From the NCBI RefSeq assembly GCF_022809715.1, contig NZ_CP094459.1, positions 2,232,001 through 2,296,000 of the forward strand: a stretch of DNA of 64,000 bases, given 5' to 3'. The notes beneath the pieces are model-generated. The model ran no database searches. It saw nothing but the letters and a program-made list of their open reading frames with translations, and was not told where the DNA came from. The DNA comes from Burkholderia pyrrocinia (lineage in GTDB: Bacteria; Pseudomonadota; Gammaproteobacteria; Burkholderiales; Burkholderiaceae). The position numbers and the translations under genes were made by a program. Shown here one piece after another: positions 8,988 through 17,426 of the stretch; positions within the stretch are counted from its first letter, which is position 1, and the number at the start of each line of letters is the position of its first letter.

Positions 8988-9821
8988 GTGAACTTCGACG
9001 ACTACTGTCAGCAAAAGGCCGCCCCCGCGGGCTCCAGCGTCTACTACGCGTTGCGTCAGGCGCCGCTCGCCACGCAGCCGCGCCTGACGGCGCTGTTCGC
9101 GCTGCGCCGCGAGCTCGAGGAAACCGTCAAGGAAACCAGCGACCCGACCATCGGCCACACGAAGCTCGCGTGGTGGCACAAGGAACTCGCGGCACTGGCC
9201 GACGCTCAGCCGTCGCACCCCGTCACGAAGGCGCTCGCGCAGCATCATCCGGCGATCGCCGCCGAGGCCGACGCGTTGCGTACGCTCGTCAACGGTTACG
9301 GGATGGACCTCGAACAGGCGCGCTACCTCGATTTCGCGAACCTGCAGCGCTACATCGCGCAGGTCGGCGGCACCTTCGCGTCGCTGGTCGCGCGCGCCAG
9401 CGCCGCGAACCCGGCCGACCCGCAGCCGTGGGCCGCGGACACCGGCCGCGCGCTGATGCTCGCGCAATTCGTGCAGGAACTCGGCAACGACGCGCGCCAC
9501 GGCCGCATCTACCTGCCGATCGACGAACTGCAGCGCTACAACGTGACCGCAGCCGATCTGCTGAACCGCCGCTACAGCCCGGCCTTCACCGAGTTGCTGC
9601 AATTCCAGACGGCGCGCGCGCGCGAAGCGCTCGCGGCCACCGATGCCGCGATCCCCGCGCCCGAACGCCGCGCGCAGCGCACGCTGCGCGCGCAGATCGC
9701 GCTGGCCGGCGCGCTGCTCGACGAAATCGAGCGCGACGGCTACCAGGTGCTGCACCAGCGCATCGCGCTGACGCCGATCCGCAAGCTGTGGATCGCGTGG
9801 CGCGCCGCACGCCGGCGCTGA
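8988..9821 (+). CDS. squalene/phytoene synthase-fold protein (HpnD-like) with degenerate Asp-rich motifs
   Basis: 277 residues from a GTG at 8988. Start (NFDDYCQQKAAPAGSSVYYA), TKLAWWHKEL and GRIYLPIDELQRYNV align with HpnD-type presqualene diphosphate synthases. The two metal-binding Asp-rich motifs are altered, however: where active enzymes have a DDxxD-like block after CRE, this protein has ELEETVKE (about residues 40-47), and where they have DxxxDxxRGR it has ELGNDARHGR (about 163-172). It may have lost prenyl-transfer activity and be closer to the NDUFAF6-like, non-enzymatic branch, or use a weaker acidic site. It stands alone, convergent with the DUF1501 gene, with no other hopanoid genes near. 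Confidence 0.75.
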   Translation: MNFDDYCQQKAAPAGSSVYYALRQAPLATQPRLTALFALRRELEETVKETSDPTIGHTKLAWWHKELAALADAQPSHPVTKALAQHHPAIAAEADALRTLVNGYGMDLEQARYLDFANLQRYIAQVGGTFASLVARASAANPADPQPWAADTGRALMLAQFVQELGNDARHGRIYLPIDELQRYNVTAADLLNRRYSPAFTELLQFQTARAREALAATDAAIPAPERRAQRTLRAQIALAGALLDEIERDGYQVLHQRIALTPIRKLWIAWRAARRR

Positions 9822-9831
9822 ACCTGACGCA

Positions 9832-11052
9832 TCACGCCTTCAACAACGGCAGCGTGTCGAAGCGCTGCTGCAGCACGCGCGTCGCGTCGAGCCCCCACCA
9901 CGGCCCGAGCACGGTCGCGTAGAGCTGGCGGAAATCGACCGCGACCGGCAGGTTGCCGTTGCCGTCGAGCCGCCCGAGCGCCGGCGGCGCGCCGTACAGG
10001 CCCCCGGCCACGCGGCCGCCCATCACGAAATGCGGCGCGGCCGTGCCGTGATCGGTGCCGTTGCTCTGGTTCTCGCGCACGCGCCGCCCGAATTCCGCAT
10101 ACGTCATCACGAGCGTCTGGTTCCAGCGCCCGAGTTCGATCAGCGCGCCGCGCATCGCGCTCATTCCTTCCGCAAACTGCTTGAGCAGCGCGGCCTGCTG
10201 CCCCGGCTGGTTCTGGTGCGTATCGAAGCCGTTGAGCGTCAGGCGCAGCACCGCGACGCCATCCTGCGCACCGGGCCCGGACGCTTCGCATGCGGCCAGC
10301 ACCTGCATCGCGGTCTTGACCGACGTGCCGAACGTGCCGGCCGGAAACGCCGTCCTGAATTCACGCATCCCGCCGCGCGGGCGCAGCCGGTCGGCTGCCT
10401 TCACGATGTCGTTCTCGACGTCGATGATGTGCGCCAGCGCCGGGTTCTGCTCGCGCAGCGACGACGGTTCGGCGAGCCGGGCCGCACGGATGAACTGCGC
10501 GGGATTGACGAGCGCGATCGCGCGCGCGCCGTTCGCGAGCGGCCCCATCTCCGCGCTGCCGAGCACGACGCCGTCCGCCGCGAAACCGGGCGGCACCGGC
10601 GCCTGCGCGAACGTGCGCGTGAGCCAGCCTTCGTGCAGGTACTGGTCCGAACGCGACGCGGTATCCCAGATCTCGATCGAGCGGAAATGCGACAGATTCG
10701 GCTGCGGATAACCGACGCCCTGCACGACCGCGACCTGCCGGTCACGCCACAGCGGCATCAGCGGCGCGAGCGACGGGTGCAGCCCGGTGTGCGCGTCGAG
10801 TTGCAGCACCTGCTCGCGCTTGATGCCGATGCCGCGCCGGAACTGGTAGTACAGCGGGTCCGCATACGGCACCACCGTGTTGAGGCCGTCGTTGCCGCCC
10901 TTCAGCTCGACGAGGATCAGCACGTTCGCATAGCCGGCCGCCGCTTGCCGGCCAGTTATCGCCCCCGAGGCCGCCAGCGCGGGCGACTGCCACATCGACA
11001 CGCCCGCCGCGGCAGCGGCGCCCGTCAGCGTCAGAAAATCACGTCGGTTCAT
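9832..11052 (-). CDS. DUF1501 family protein with Tat-type signal
   Basis: 406 residues. The N-terminus MNRRDFLTLTGAAAAAGVSM is a twin-arginine signal (RRDFL) followed by a hydrophobic core and an AAS-type cleavage region, so the protein is exported folded. The body has the DUF1501 landmarks VLVELKGGNDGLNTV (about residues 45-60), LHPSLAPLMPLW and TYAEFGRRVREN, a family with the alkaline phosphatase/sulfatase-like fold. It is the second gene of a pair with the DUF1800 gene (67-base gap). The two families are commonly neighbours, and their joint function is not established as far as I know. Confidence 0.87.
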   Translation of the reverse strand: MNRRDFLTLTGAAAAAGVSMWQSPALAASGAITGRQAAAGYANVLILVELKGGNDGLNTVVPYADPLYYQFRRGIGIKREQVLQLDAHTGLHPSLAPLMPLWRDRQVAVVQGVGYPQPNLSHFRSIEIWDTASRSDQYLHEGWLTRTFAQAPVPPGFAADGVVLGSAEMGPLANGARAIALVNPAQFIRAARLAEPSSLREQNPALAHIIDVENDIVKAADRLRPRGGMREFRTAFPAGTFGTSVKTAMQVLAACEASGPGAQDGVAVLRLTLNGFDTHQNQPGQQAALLKQFAEGMSAMRGALIELGRWNQTLVMTYAEFGRRVRENQSNGTDHGTAAPHFVMGGRVAGGLYGAPPALGRLDGNGNLPVAVDFRQLYATVLGPWWGLDATRVLQQRFDTLPLLKA

Positions 11053-11119
11053 CGCGCATCCTTTGGTTCGCCGCTCGGCACCTTGGCCGCTCCGGCGCTC
11101 CGATTCGTCGTCGTTTGCA

Positions 11120-12628
11120 TCATTTCAGTTGATAGGCCGGATCCATCAGCAGCGCTTCGAGATACGCGCTGCCGGTCGAATCCGTGTCGATCGCCGCGAC
11201 CGGCGACACCGGCAGCACCGCGTGCTGGAGCTGAAGCTCGGTCGACAATCCCGCGATCGCCTGCGGCCGCGCGCGATATTGCGCCAGCCAGCGTTCGAGG
11301 TCGAAGCGCAGGCCGCCGCGCGCGGGCTTGGCCGGTGCGCCGCGCATCCCGGCAGCGGACGCCGTATCGGCCACCGGCATCGCTTGCGCACGCGCATTCG
11401 GCGGCGGCGCCATCGGATGCGCCAGCGGCCGCATGCCGGCCGTCTCCGTCGCGCGGAACAGTTGCTCGACGAACTGCTTGCGCGCCAGCAGCGTGGTGCT
11501 GTTGATCCACAGCGCGCCGCCCGGCCAGCCCTTCACGTTCGGCGGATAGAACAGGTTCTGCCCGAGTGTGCGCACGGTGTTCGCGAGCATCTGCGGATCG
11601 CCGTACGCGACGTCGAACAGCCGCACCGACCCGACGACGAACTCGGCCGGCGACTTGACGAGCACGCCGCGGTTGCGCGGATCCCAGAACGCGTCGGTCG
11701 ACCACAGCGCGGCGAGCGCCGTGCGAATGTCGTAGCCGCTCGCGCGAAACCGTTCGGCCACGCTATCGAGCGCGCCCGCGTCGGGCGTATCGGACACGAA
11801 CTCGCGCCACAGCTTGCCGACGATGAAGCGCGCGGTGCCGGGCCGCTTCAGCAGGATGTCGACAAAGCCGTCGCCGTCGAACGGCCCCGTCTCGCCGAGA
11901 ATCGTCTTGTCGCCCGCGTCGTGCCATTCGGGCCGCACCTCGAAGCGCAGCGTATCGGGATCGATCGTCCAGCCCGTCATCGCACGCGCGGCTTCGGTCA
12001 CGTCGTACTGCGTGTAATGCCCTTCGCCGAGCGTGAACAGCTCCATCACCTCGCGCGCGAAATTCTCGTTCGGGCGCCCCTTGCGATTGCTCGCGCCGTC
12101 GAGATACTGCAGCATCGCCGGGTCCTTCGCGACCGCGTGCAGCAGCGTGCCGAAGTTGCCGAGCGCCTCGCGGCGAAAGAGCGCGTTCTGCGCGGCCATC
12201 GTTTGCGGATAAGGCACCTTGTCCTGCCCCGACGTGAAGTGCCCGTGCCAGAACAGCGTCATGCGCTCGGTCAGCGGCGACGGCGTCACGACCATCTCGT
12301 TGACCCACGCCGCGCGCAACGCCTCGTAGCGGCGATCGCGCTCGCGCTGCTCGTCGCGCCGCATGTCGGGGGTCAGCGCCTGGCGCTGCGCGCGCGTCGG
12401 CGGCAGCTCGGCGATCCAGTCGGGCCACGCCGTGACGGGTTCGCGGCGAACGTTGCCGAGCGTGTCGGCCACGACCTGCGCGCGCGTCATGCCGACGATG
12501 CGCGCAACCTCGGCCGGCGCGGGAGAGAAACCGGTGCGGCTCAGGAAAAACAGCGCATCGTCGGCGTCGAGCGCCGACTGCATGGCGGGCGACGGCACCG
12601 GTGCGGCAGCGTTCGCTTTCATCGTCAT
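11120..12628 (-). CDS. DUF1800 family protein
   Basis: 502 residues. DUF1800 features are clear: DALFFLSRTGFSPAPAEV near the start, RMTLFWHGHFTSGQDKV (about residue 130), QNALFRREALGNFGTLLHAV, the NENFAREVMELFTLGEGHY block (about 180-200), and NVKGWPGGALWINSTTLL near 370. The protein starts with MTMKANAAAPVPS and lacks an obvious signal peptide. It is upstream of the Tat-exported DUF1501 partner on the same strand. There are 127 bases to the small secreted-protein gene upstream. Confidence 0.86.
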   Translation of the reverse strand: MTMKANAAAPVPSPAMQSALDADDALFFLSRTGFSPAPAEVARIVGMTRAQVVADTLGNVRREPVTAWPDWIAELPPTRAQRQALTPDMRRDEQRERDRRYEALRAAWVNEMVVTPSPLTERMTLFWHGHFTSGQDKVPYPQTMAAQNALFRREALGNFGTLLHAVAKDPAMLQYLDGASNRKGRPNENFAREVMELFTLGEGHYTQYDVTEAARAMTGWTIDPDTLRFEVRPEWHDAGDKTILGETGPFDGDGFVDILLKRPGTARFIVGKLWREFVSDTPDAGALDSVAERFRASGYDIRTALAALWSTDAFWDPRNRGVLVKSPAEFVVGSVRLFDVAYGDPQMLANTVRTLGQNLFYPPNVKGWPGGALWINSTTLLARKQFVEQLFRATETAGMRPLAHPMAPPPNARAQAMPVADTASAAGMRGAPAKPARGGLRFDLERWLAQYRARPQAIAGLSTELQLQHAVLPVSPVAAIDTDSTGSAYLEALLMDPAYQLK

Positions 12629-12755
12629 GGACTCCCGGAACGCACCGGCGGTGCGGATGCCGGTACAACGGCAATCGGCAGGCGAAAGTTGACGGAAAAA
12701 GTGCTACGAATTTTTTCGGCGCGGTGTGTTCCGCGCAGGTCGAGGACGGCACGCG

Positions 12756-13034
12756 TCAGCGCTTGTACAACTCGCGAACGGCATCTTCGATGTGCTGGCG
12801 CAAAAGGTGGCGCTCCTCGGGCGTCATGTGCCCGTCGCGGCGGCGCTGTTCGAGATCGGGAGGCACGGCGGAACGGACCGTCGTATCGGCGGCATGATCG
12901 GGCTGCTGCGTTTTGCCGCGCGGCAGCTTGCGCGACGGCGCACCCTGCTCGGGGCGCTGCGCATACGCGAAGTTCGACGCATATGGACCGGCAAGCGCGA
13001 TCGTCAGCATCAGTGCAATCCGGGCAGATCGCAT
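12756..13034 (-). CDS. small secreted protein, conserved hypothetical
   Basis: 92 residues from the ATG at 13034. Residues 1-26 form a signal peptide (basic start, hydrophobic IALMLTIALAG, cleavage after AYA). The mature part is highly charged and ends MTPEERHLLRQHIEDAVRELYKR, an amphipathic helix that I recall from other betaproteobacterial hypothetical proteins. The frame is open further upstream but those residues precede a natural signal-peptide start. Codon usage fits the region. No function is known. Confidence 0.65.
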   Translation of the reverse strand: MRSARIALMLTIALAGPYASNFAYAQRPEQGAPSRKLPRGKTQQPDHAADTTVRSAVPPDLEQRRRDGHMTPEERHLLRQHIEDAVRELYKR

Positions 13035-13232
13035 GACCGTCCTCGCTTCTTTGGTCGATTTGTTCCCTTCGTCACGCGGCAACCGGCTACCTCTGGTACT
13101 TGAAAAACCCTGCGGAATTCGGGTGTGCAAAGATGAAAGATGGAATGCAGGGGAGTATCTACCGAACTTCGGCTTCGAGTAAAGGAATCTCTATAGCCTG
13201 CCTTTACTCGGCGCGACACTACGGGTAAATTT

Positions 13233-13248
13233 TGTAACCGACTGTAAC
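13233..13248 (+). promoter_or_regulatory. TGTAAC direct repeat upstream of the ompR-like gene
   Basis: TGTAAC occurs at 13233-13238 and 13243-13248, a 10-base period placing both on one face of the helix. A looser copy, GGTAAA, precedes them. OmpR/PhoB-type regulators bind such direct repeats with 10-11 base period, so this may be an autoregulatory site about 45-60 bases upstream of the regulator gene. The binding protein is inferred. Confidence 0.4.
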
Positions 13249-13292
13249 GCGCGAAAATTCGCGGCCGTGCGCCAATTCCCATTCGCGATAAG

Positions 13293-14027
13293 ATGCCGAT
13301 CATGGAAACGAAAAACCCCTCCAAGATTCTCGTCGTCGACGACGACCCACGCCTGCGCGATCTGCTGCGCCGCTATCTCGGCGAGCAGGGTTTCAACGTA
13401 TATGTCGCGGAAAACGCGACCGCGATGAACAAGCTCTGGGTCCGCGAGCGCTTCGACCTGCTCGTGCTCGACCTGATGCTGCCGGGCGAAGACGGCCTGT
13501 CGATCTGCCGCCGCCTGCGCGGCAGCAACGACCGCACGCCGATCATCATGCTCACCGCGAAGGGCGAGGACGTCGATCGCATCGTCGGCCTCGAGATGGG
13601 CGCCGACGATTACCTGCCGAAGCCGTTCAACCCGCGCGAACTCGTCGCGCGCATTCACGCGGTGCTGCGCCGCCAGGCGCCGGCCGAACTGCCGGGCGCA
13701 CCGTCCGAAACGACCGAGGTGTTCGAGTTCGGCGAGTTCTCGCTGAACCTCGCGACGCGCACGCTGACGAAGTCCGGCCAGGAAATTCCGCTGACGACCG
13801 GCGAGTTCTCGGTGCTGAAGGTGTTCGCGCGTCATCCGCGCCAGCCGCTGTCGCGCGAGAAGCTGATGGAGCTCGCGCGCGGCCGCGAATACGAAGTGTT
13901 CGACCGCAGCCTCGACGTGCAGATCTCGCGCCTGCGCAAGCTGATCGAGCCGGATCCGGGCAGCCCGCGTTTCATCCAGACCGTCTGGGGCCTCGGCTAC
14001 GTGTTCATTCCGGACGGCGCCGCCTGA
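13293..14027 (+). CDS. ompR: OmpR-family response regulator (OmpR/RisA type)
   Basis: 244 residues. The receiver domain (about residues 10-125) has the acidic pocket VVDDDP, phospho-acceptor Asp60 (LVLDLMLPGEDG) and the conserved Lys in YLPKPFNP. The OmpR winged helix follows (about 145-240), with LTTGEFSVLKVFARHP and RSLDVQISRLRKLIE. A second ATG at 13302 (METKNPSK) is a possible start. The sensor kinase gene follows 39 bases later. In Bordetella the orthologous pair is RisA/RisS; in Burkholderia it is usually called OmpR/EnvZ. Confidence 0.92.
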   Translation: MPIMETKNPSKILVVDDDPRLRDLLRRYLGEQGFNVYVAENATAMNKLWVRERFDLLVLDLMLPGEDGLSICRRLRGSNDRTPIIMLTAKGEDVDRIVGLEMGADDYLPKPFNPRELVARIHAVLRRQAPAELPGAPSETTEVFEFGEFSLNLATRTLTKSGQEIPLTTGEFSVLKVFARHPRQPLSREKLMELARGREYEVFDRSLDVQISRLRKLIEPDPGSPRFIQTVWGLGYVFIPDGAA

Positions 14028-14066
14028 TTTTTTCTTTTCCGGTTTCGCCCGCCCACGGCCCGTCCC

Positions 14067-15428
14067 ATGCGTATTGACCGGCGCCTCCTGCAGCTCGCAT
14101 TCGGCGGGCTGTTCTGGCGCACCTTCCTGCTGATCGCGCTGCTGATCTCGGTCAGTCTCGCCGCGTGGTTCCAGAGCTTTCGCGTGATCGAGCGCGAGCC
14201 GCGTGCGCAGCGCGTCGCGCTGCAGCTCGTCGCGGTCGTGAAGCTCACGCGCACCGCCCTGCTCTATTCCGATCCCGATCTGCGGCGCGCGCTGCTGCAG
14301 GATCTCGAGAGCAACGAGGGCGTGCGCGTTTACCCGCGCGAGAAAACCGACAAGTTCAAGTTGCAGCCCGACGAATCGCTGAATCGCCTGATCGAGCACG
14401 ACATCCGCAGCCGCCTCGGCGACGATACCGTGATCGCGCAGTCGGTCAACGACATTCCCGGCGTGTGGATCAGCTTCAAGATCGACGACGACGATTACTG
14501 GGTCGCGCTCGATCGCGACCAGCTCGACAACGTCACGGGCCTGCAGTGGGCCGGCTGGGGGCTGTTCGCGCTCGCGCTGTCGCTGTTCGGCTCCGCGTTC
14601 ATCACGAGCCTCGTGAACCGGCCGTTCTCGCGGCTCGCGCTCGCCGCGCGCCAGGTCGGCTCGGGCCAGGCGCCCGAGCCGCTGCCCGAGCGCGGGATGG
14701 GCGTCGCGGCCGACACCAATCGCAGCTTCAACCAGATGGTGCGCGACCTCGAACAGCTCGAGGCCGACCGCGCGCTGATGCTCGCGGGCATCTCGCACGA
14801 CCTGCGCACGCCGCTCGCGCGGCTGCGCCTCGAAACCGAGATGAGCCCGTCCGACCAGGCCACCAAGGACGCGATGGTCGACGACATCGAGCAGATGGAC
14901 CGCATCATCGCCGCCTTCATCGACTACGCGCGCCCGTCGCAGCGCAAGCCCGAGCCCGTCGACCTGTCGTCGATCGCGCAGGAGGTTGCCGCGCGCATAG
15001 CGAGCGAGGACGGCGTCGAGATCCGCACGCGGCTCGCGCCGAGCGCGGTCATCGAAGCCGACGAGACCGACATGCGCCGCGTGATCGGCAATCTCGTCGA
15101 GAACGCGCGCAAGTACGGCCAGAGCAAGCAGGACGGCATCTCGCGCATCACGCTCGAGACGCGCATATCGCACGCGCGCGTCGAGCTGTCGGTGAGCGAC
15201 GAAGGCCCCGGCATCCCCGAAGATCAGCTGCCGCTCGTGATGCGGCCGTTCTATCGCGTCGACACCGCGCGCACCAAGGCGGACGGCACGGGCCTCGGGA
15301 TGGCGATCGTGCTGCGGCTCGTCGGCCGCTATCGCGGCGCGCTGCGACTGCGCAACCGCAACCCCGAAGCGGGCCTCGAAGTCACGCTCGAATTCCCCGG
15401 CGCCGGCAAGGCGCGTGCGACCGCGTGA
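14067..15428 (+). CDS. envZ: EnvZ/RisS-type sensor histidine kinase
   Basis: 453 residues. Membrane helices at about 14-36 and 157-183 bracket a periplasmic domain of about 120 residues. A HAMP linker follows, then the HisKA domain with phospho-acceptor His244 (AGISHDLRTPLARLR), and an HATPase domain with N-box VIGNLVENARKYG (about 335-347), G1 SDEGPGIP and G2 GTGLGMAIV (about 408-416). It phosphorylates the response regulator encoded just upstream. The gene ends 78 bases before the AT-rich ahpC promoter. Confidence 0.92.
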   Translation: MRIDRRLLQLAFGGLFWRTFLLIALLISVSLAAWFQSFRVIEREPRAQRVALQLVAVVKLTRTALLYSDPDLRRALLQDLESNEGVRVYPREKTDKFKLQPDESLNRLIEHDIRSRLGDDTVIAQSVNDIPGVWISFKIDDDDYWVALDRDQLDNVTGLQWAGWGLFALALSLFGSAFITSLVNRPFSRLALAARQVGSGQAPEPLPERGMGVAADTNRSFNQMVRDLEQLEADRALMLAGISHDLRTPLARLRLETEMSPSDQATKDAMVDDIEQMDRIIAAFIDYARPSQRKPEPVDLSSIAQEVAARIASEDGVEIRTRLAPSAVIEADETDMRRVIGNLVENARKYGQSKQDGISRITLETRISHARVELSVSDEGPGIPEDQLPLVMRPFYRVDTARTKADGTGLGMAIVLRLVGRYRGALRLRNRNPEAGLEVTLEFPGAGKARATA

Positions 15429-15506
15429 CGCGCTCGCGCACGCTTCTTGCGCCCCACACTATCGATCCGGTTGAAAAAAACTATGAAGATCGTTAGTCAA
15501 AATCTA

Positions 15507-15535
15507 TTGAAGTATTTTATTAATAGTGTTATAGT
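15507..15535 (+). promoter_or_regulatory. sigma-70 promoter of ahpC with possible OxyR half-site
   Basis: TTGAAG (15507-15512), a 17-base spacer and TATAGT (15530-15535) make a near-consensus promoter in a strikingly AT-rich stretch (15480-15535). Just upstream, TTAG-N7-CTAT (15493-15507) matches one half of the OxyR ATAG-N7-CTAT motif with one mismatch and overlaps the -35. The promoter is well supported. OxyR control is inferred from the half-site and from the peroxidase function of the gene. Confidence 0.7.
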
Positions 15536-15617
15536 CTGCCGCATGCTGTCACATCATCGTTGCAGCACCGAGGTAGCTTGACTCAGCCTTCTTCCCAACT
15601 CATACAGGAGTATCCGC

Positions 15618-16166
15618 ATGAAAACCGTGGGCGATAAACTCGAAGCTTTCACCGTCGTAGCCGCGAAGCCGGGCTTCAACAATCACGAGGAAAACGGCCA
15701 GTCGGCGTTCGAGACCGTCACCGAAGCGTCGTTCCCGGGCAAGTGGAAGATCATCTACTTCTATCCGAAGGATTTCACGTTCGTGTGCCCGACGGAAATC
15801 GTCGAGTTCGCGAAGCTGACGAAGCAGTTCGAAGAGCGCGACGCCATCCTGCTCGGCGGCAGCTCGGACAACGAATTCGTCAAGCTCGCATGGCGCCGTG
15901 AGCACAAGGACCTCGACAAGCTGAACCACTACTCGTTCGGCGACGTCAAGGGCGAGCTGATCGACCAGCTCGGCGTGCGCGACAAGGAAGCCGGCGTGGC
16001 CCTGCGTGCAACGTTCATCGTCGATCCGGACAACACGATCCAGCACGTTTCGGTGAACAACCTGAACGTCGGCCGCAGCCCGGAAGAAGTCCTGCGCATT
16101 CTGGACGGCCTGCAAACGGACGAACTGTGCCCGTGCAACCGTGCAGTCGGCGGCGCAACGCTGTAA
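15618..16166 (+). CDS. ahpC: alkyl hydroperoxide reductase subunit C (typical 2-Cys peroxiredoxin)
   Basis: 182 residues. Peroxidatic Cys57 lies in FTFVCPTE and the resolving Cys is in the C-terminal ELCPCN (Cys171/Cys173). The enzyme reduces hydrogen peroxide and organic hydroperoxides in the cytoplasm. Here the reductant is expected to be AhpD, encoded 76 bases downstream, since no ahpF is present, as in AhpC-AhpD systems. ACAGGAG precedes the ATG at 15618. A terminator-like hairpin between the two genes may make ahpC more abundant than ahpD. Confidence 0.95.
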   Translation: MKTVGDKLEAFTVVAAKPGFNNHEENGQSAFETVTEASFPGKWKIIYFYPKDFTFVCPTEIVEFAKLTKQFEERDAILLGGSSDNEFVKLAWRREHKDLDKLNHYSFGDVKGELIDQLGVRDKEAGVALRATFIVDPDNTIQHVSVNNLNVGRSPEEVLRILDGLQTDELCPCNRAVGGATL

Positions 16167-16183
16167 GCGCATCGATGCACGAA

Positions 16184-16217
16184 GCCCGCGGCGCACGTCC
16201 TGCCTGCGGGCTTTTTT
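16184..16217 (+). terminator. terminator/attenuator between ahpC and ahpD
   Basis: GCCCGC and GCGGGC pair around a 16-base loop, followed by TTTTTT. It sits 18 bases after the ahpC stop and 26 bases before ahpD, so partial read-through would set the ahpC:ahpD ratio. Confidence 0.7.
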
Positions 16218-16242
16218 AACGGCCAACCCATAGGAGATATCA

Positions 16243-16770
16243 ATGGAATTCATCGATTCGATTAAGGCGCGTATTCCCGACTACGCGAAGGACATTCGCC
16301 TGAACCTCGACGGCACGATCTCGCGCTCGTCGCTCGAAGGCACCGATGCGGTCGGCGTCGCGCTGGCGGCGGCGATCGCGGCGAAGAGCACGGTGCTCGT
16401 GAAGACGATCCGCGAAGCCGGCGTGCTGTCGCCCGAAGAGACGAACGCCGTGCTGACGGCAGCCGCGCTGATGGGGATGAACAACACCTGGTATCCGTAT
16501 GTCGAGATGGCCGACGACGCCGATCTGAAGACGCAGCGCGCCGAGCTGCGGATGGGTGCGTACGCGACGCACGGCGGCGTCGACAAGCGCAAGTTCGAGA
16601 TGTACGCGCTCGCCGCGTCGATCGTCGGCAAGTGCCACTTCTGCGTGAAGTCGCACTATGCGCTGCTGAAGAACGAACAAGGGATGACCGTCACGCAGCT
16701 GCGCGACGTCGGCCGCATCGCGTCGGTGATCAACGCCGCCGCGCAGGTGATCGCCGCCGAAGGCGAGTAA
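16243..16770 (+). CDS. ahpD: alkyl hydroperoxide reductase AhpD
   Basis: 175 residues, the standard AhpD length. The catalytic constellation is complete: Glu119, Cys131-His132-Phe-Cys134 (the CxxC of the AhpD fold) and His138. In the known system AhpD passes electrons to AhpC and also has weak peroxidase activity. AGGAG precedes the ATG at 16243. A strong terminator follows at 16835. Confidence 0.93.
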   Translation: MEFIDSIKARIPDYAKDIRLNLDGTISRSSLEGTDAVGVALAAAIAAKSTVLVKTIREAGVLSPEETNAVLTAAALMGMNNTWYPYVEMADDADLKTQRAELRMGAYATHGGVDKRKFEMYALAASIVGKCHFCVKSHYALLKNEQGMTVTQLRDVGRIASVINAAAQVIAAEGE

Positions 16771-16834
16771 ACGGCTGCATGAGCGGTTTCGCCGCGCGAC
16801 CGGCAGCCGTGCCGGAGCGGCGGCCGCCACAACG

Positions 16835-16863
16835 AAAATGCCACGCACCAGCGTGGCATTTTT
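16835..16863. terminator. bidirectional terminator between ahpD and ispF
   Basis: AAAATGCCACGC and GCGTGGCATTTT form a perfect 12-base stem with the loop ACCA and T-runs in both directions. It lies between convergent ahpD and ispF. Confidence 0.85.
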
Positions 16864-16918
16864 CATTTCCGCAGCACCACCGCGCGCGGAACGAGCCGCG
16901 CGCCGCCACAACCGGCCA

Positions 16919-17404
16919 TCAGCCGCCCTGCCTGACCAGCAGCGCGGCAGCCTGCGCCTCGATGCCCTCGCCGCGGCCGAGATAGCCGAGCTTCTCGTTG
17001 GTCTTCGCCTTCACGTTCACGCGGTCGAGCGGCAGCCCGAGATCGGCCGCGATGTTCGCGCGCATCCCGTCGATATGCGGCGCGAGCTTCGGCGCCTGCG
17101 CGATCACGGTGCTGTCGACGTTCTGGATCGTGAAACCGGCCGCCTGCACGCGGGCGACGCACTCGCGCAGCAGCACGCGGCTGTCCGCGCCCTTGAACGC
17201 CGCGTCGGTGTCGGAGAAATGGCGGCCGATGTCGCCGAGCGCCGCCGCGCCGAACAGCGCGTCGGTGATCGCGTGCAGCAGCACGTCCGCGTCCGAGTGG
17301 CCGAGCAGGCCGCGTTCGTACGGAATCGTCACGCCGCCGATGATGAGGGGGCGCCCCGGGACGAGCTGGTGCACGTCGTAGCCTTGTCCGATTCTGAAAT
17401 CCAT
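16919..17404 (-). CDS. ispF: 2-C-methyl-D-erythritol 2,4-cyclodiphosphate synthase
   Basis: 161 residues. IspF forms MEcPP in the MEP isoprenoid pathway. The zinc site is visible as GYDVH (Asp10, His12) and [14 protein letters not shown] (His44 as the third ligand), with the FSDTD substrate loop and the C-terminal [15 protein letters not shown] signature. It is the second gene after ispD (gap 22 bases), the usual pairing. Confidence 0.96.
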   Translation of the reverse strand: MDFRIGQGYDVHQLVPGRPLIIGGVTIPYERGLLGHSDADVLLHAITDALFGAAALGDIGRHFSDTDAAFKGADSRVLLRECVARVQAAGFTIQNVDSTVIAQAPKLAPHIDGMRANIAADLGLPLDRVNVKAKTNEKLGYLGRGEGIEAQAAALLVRQGG

Positions 17405-17426
17405 GCGTGTTCCGATTGAGTAAGTG

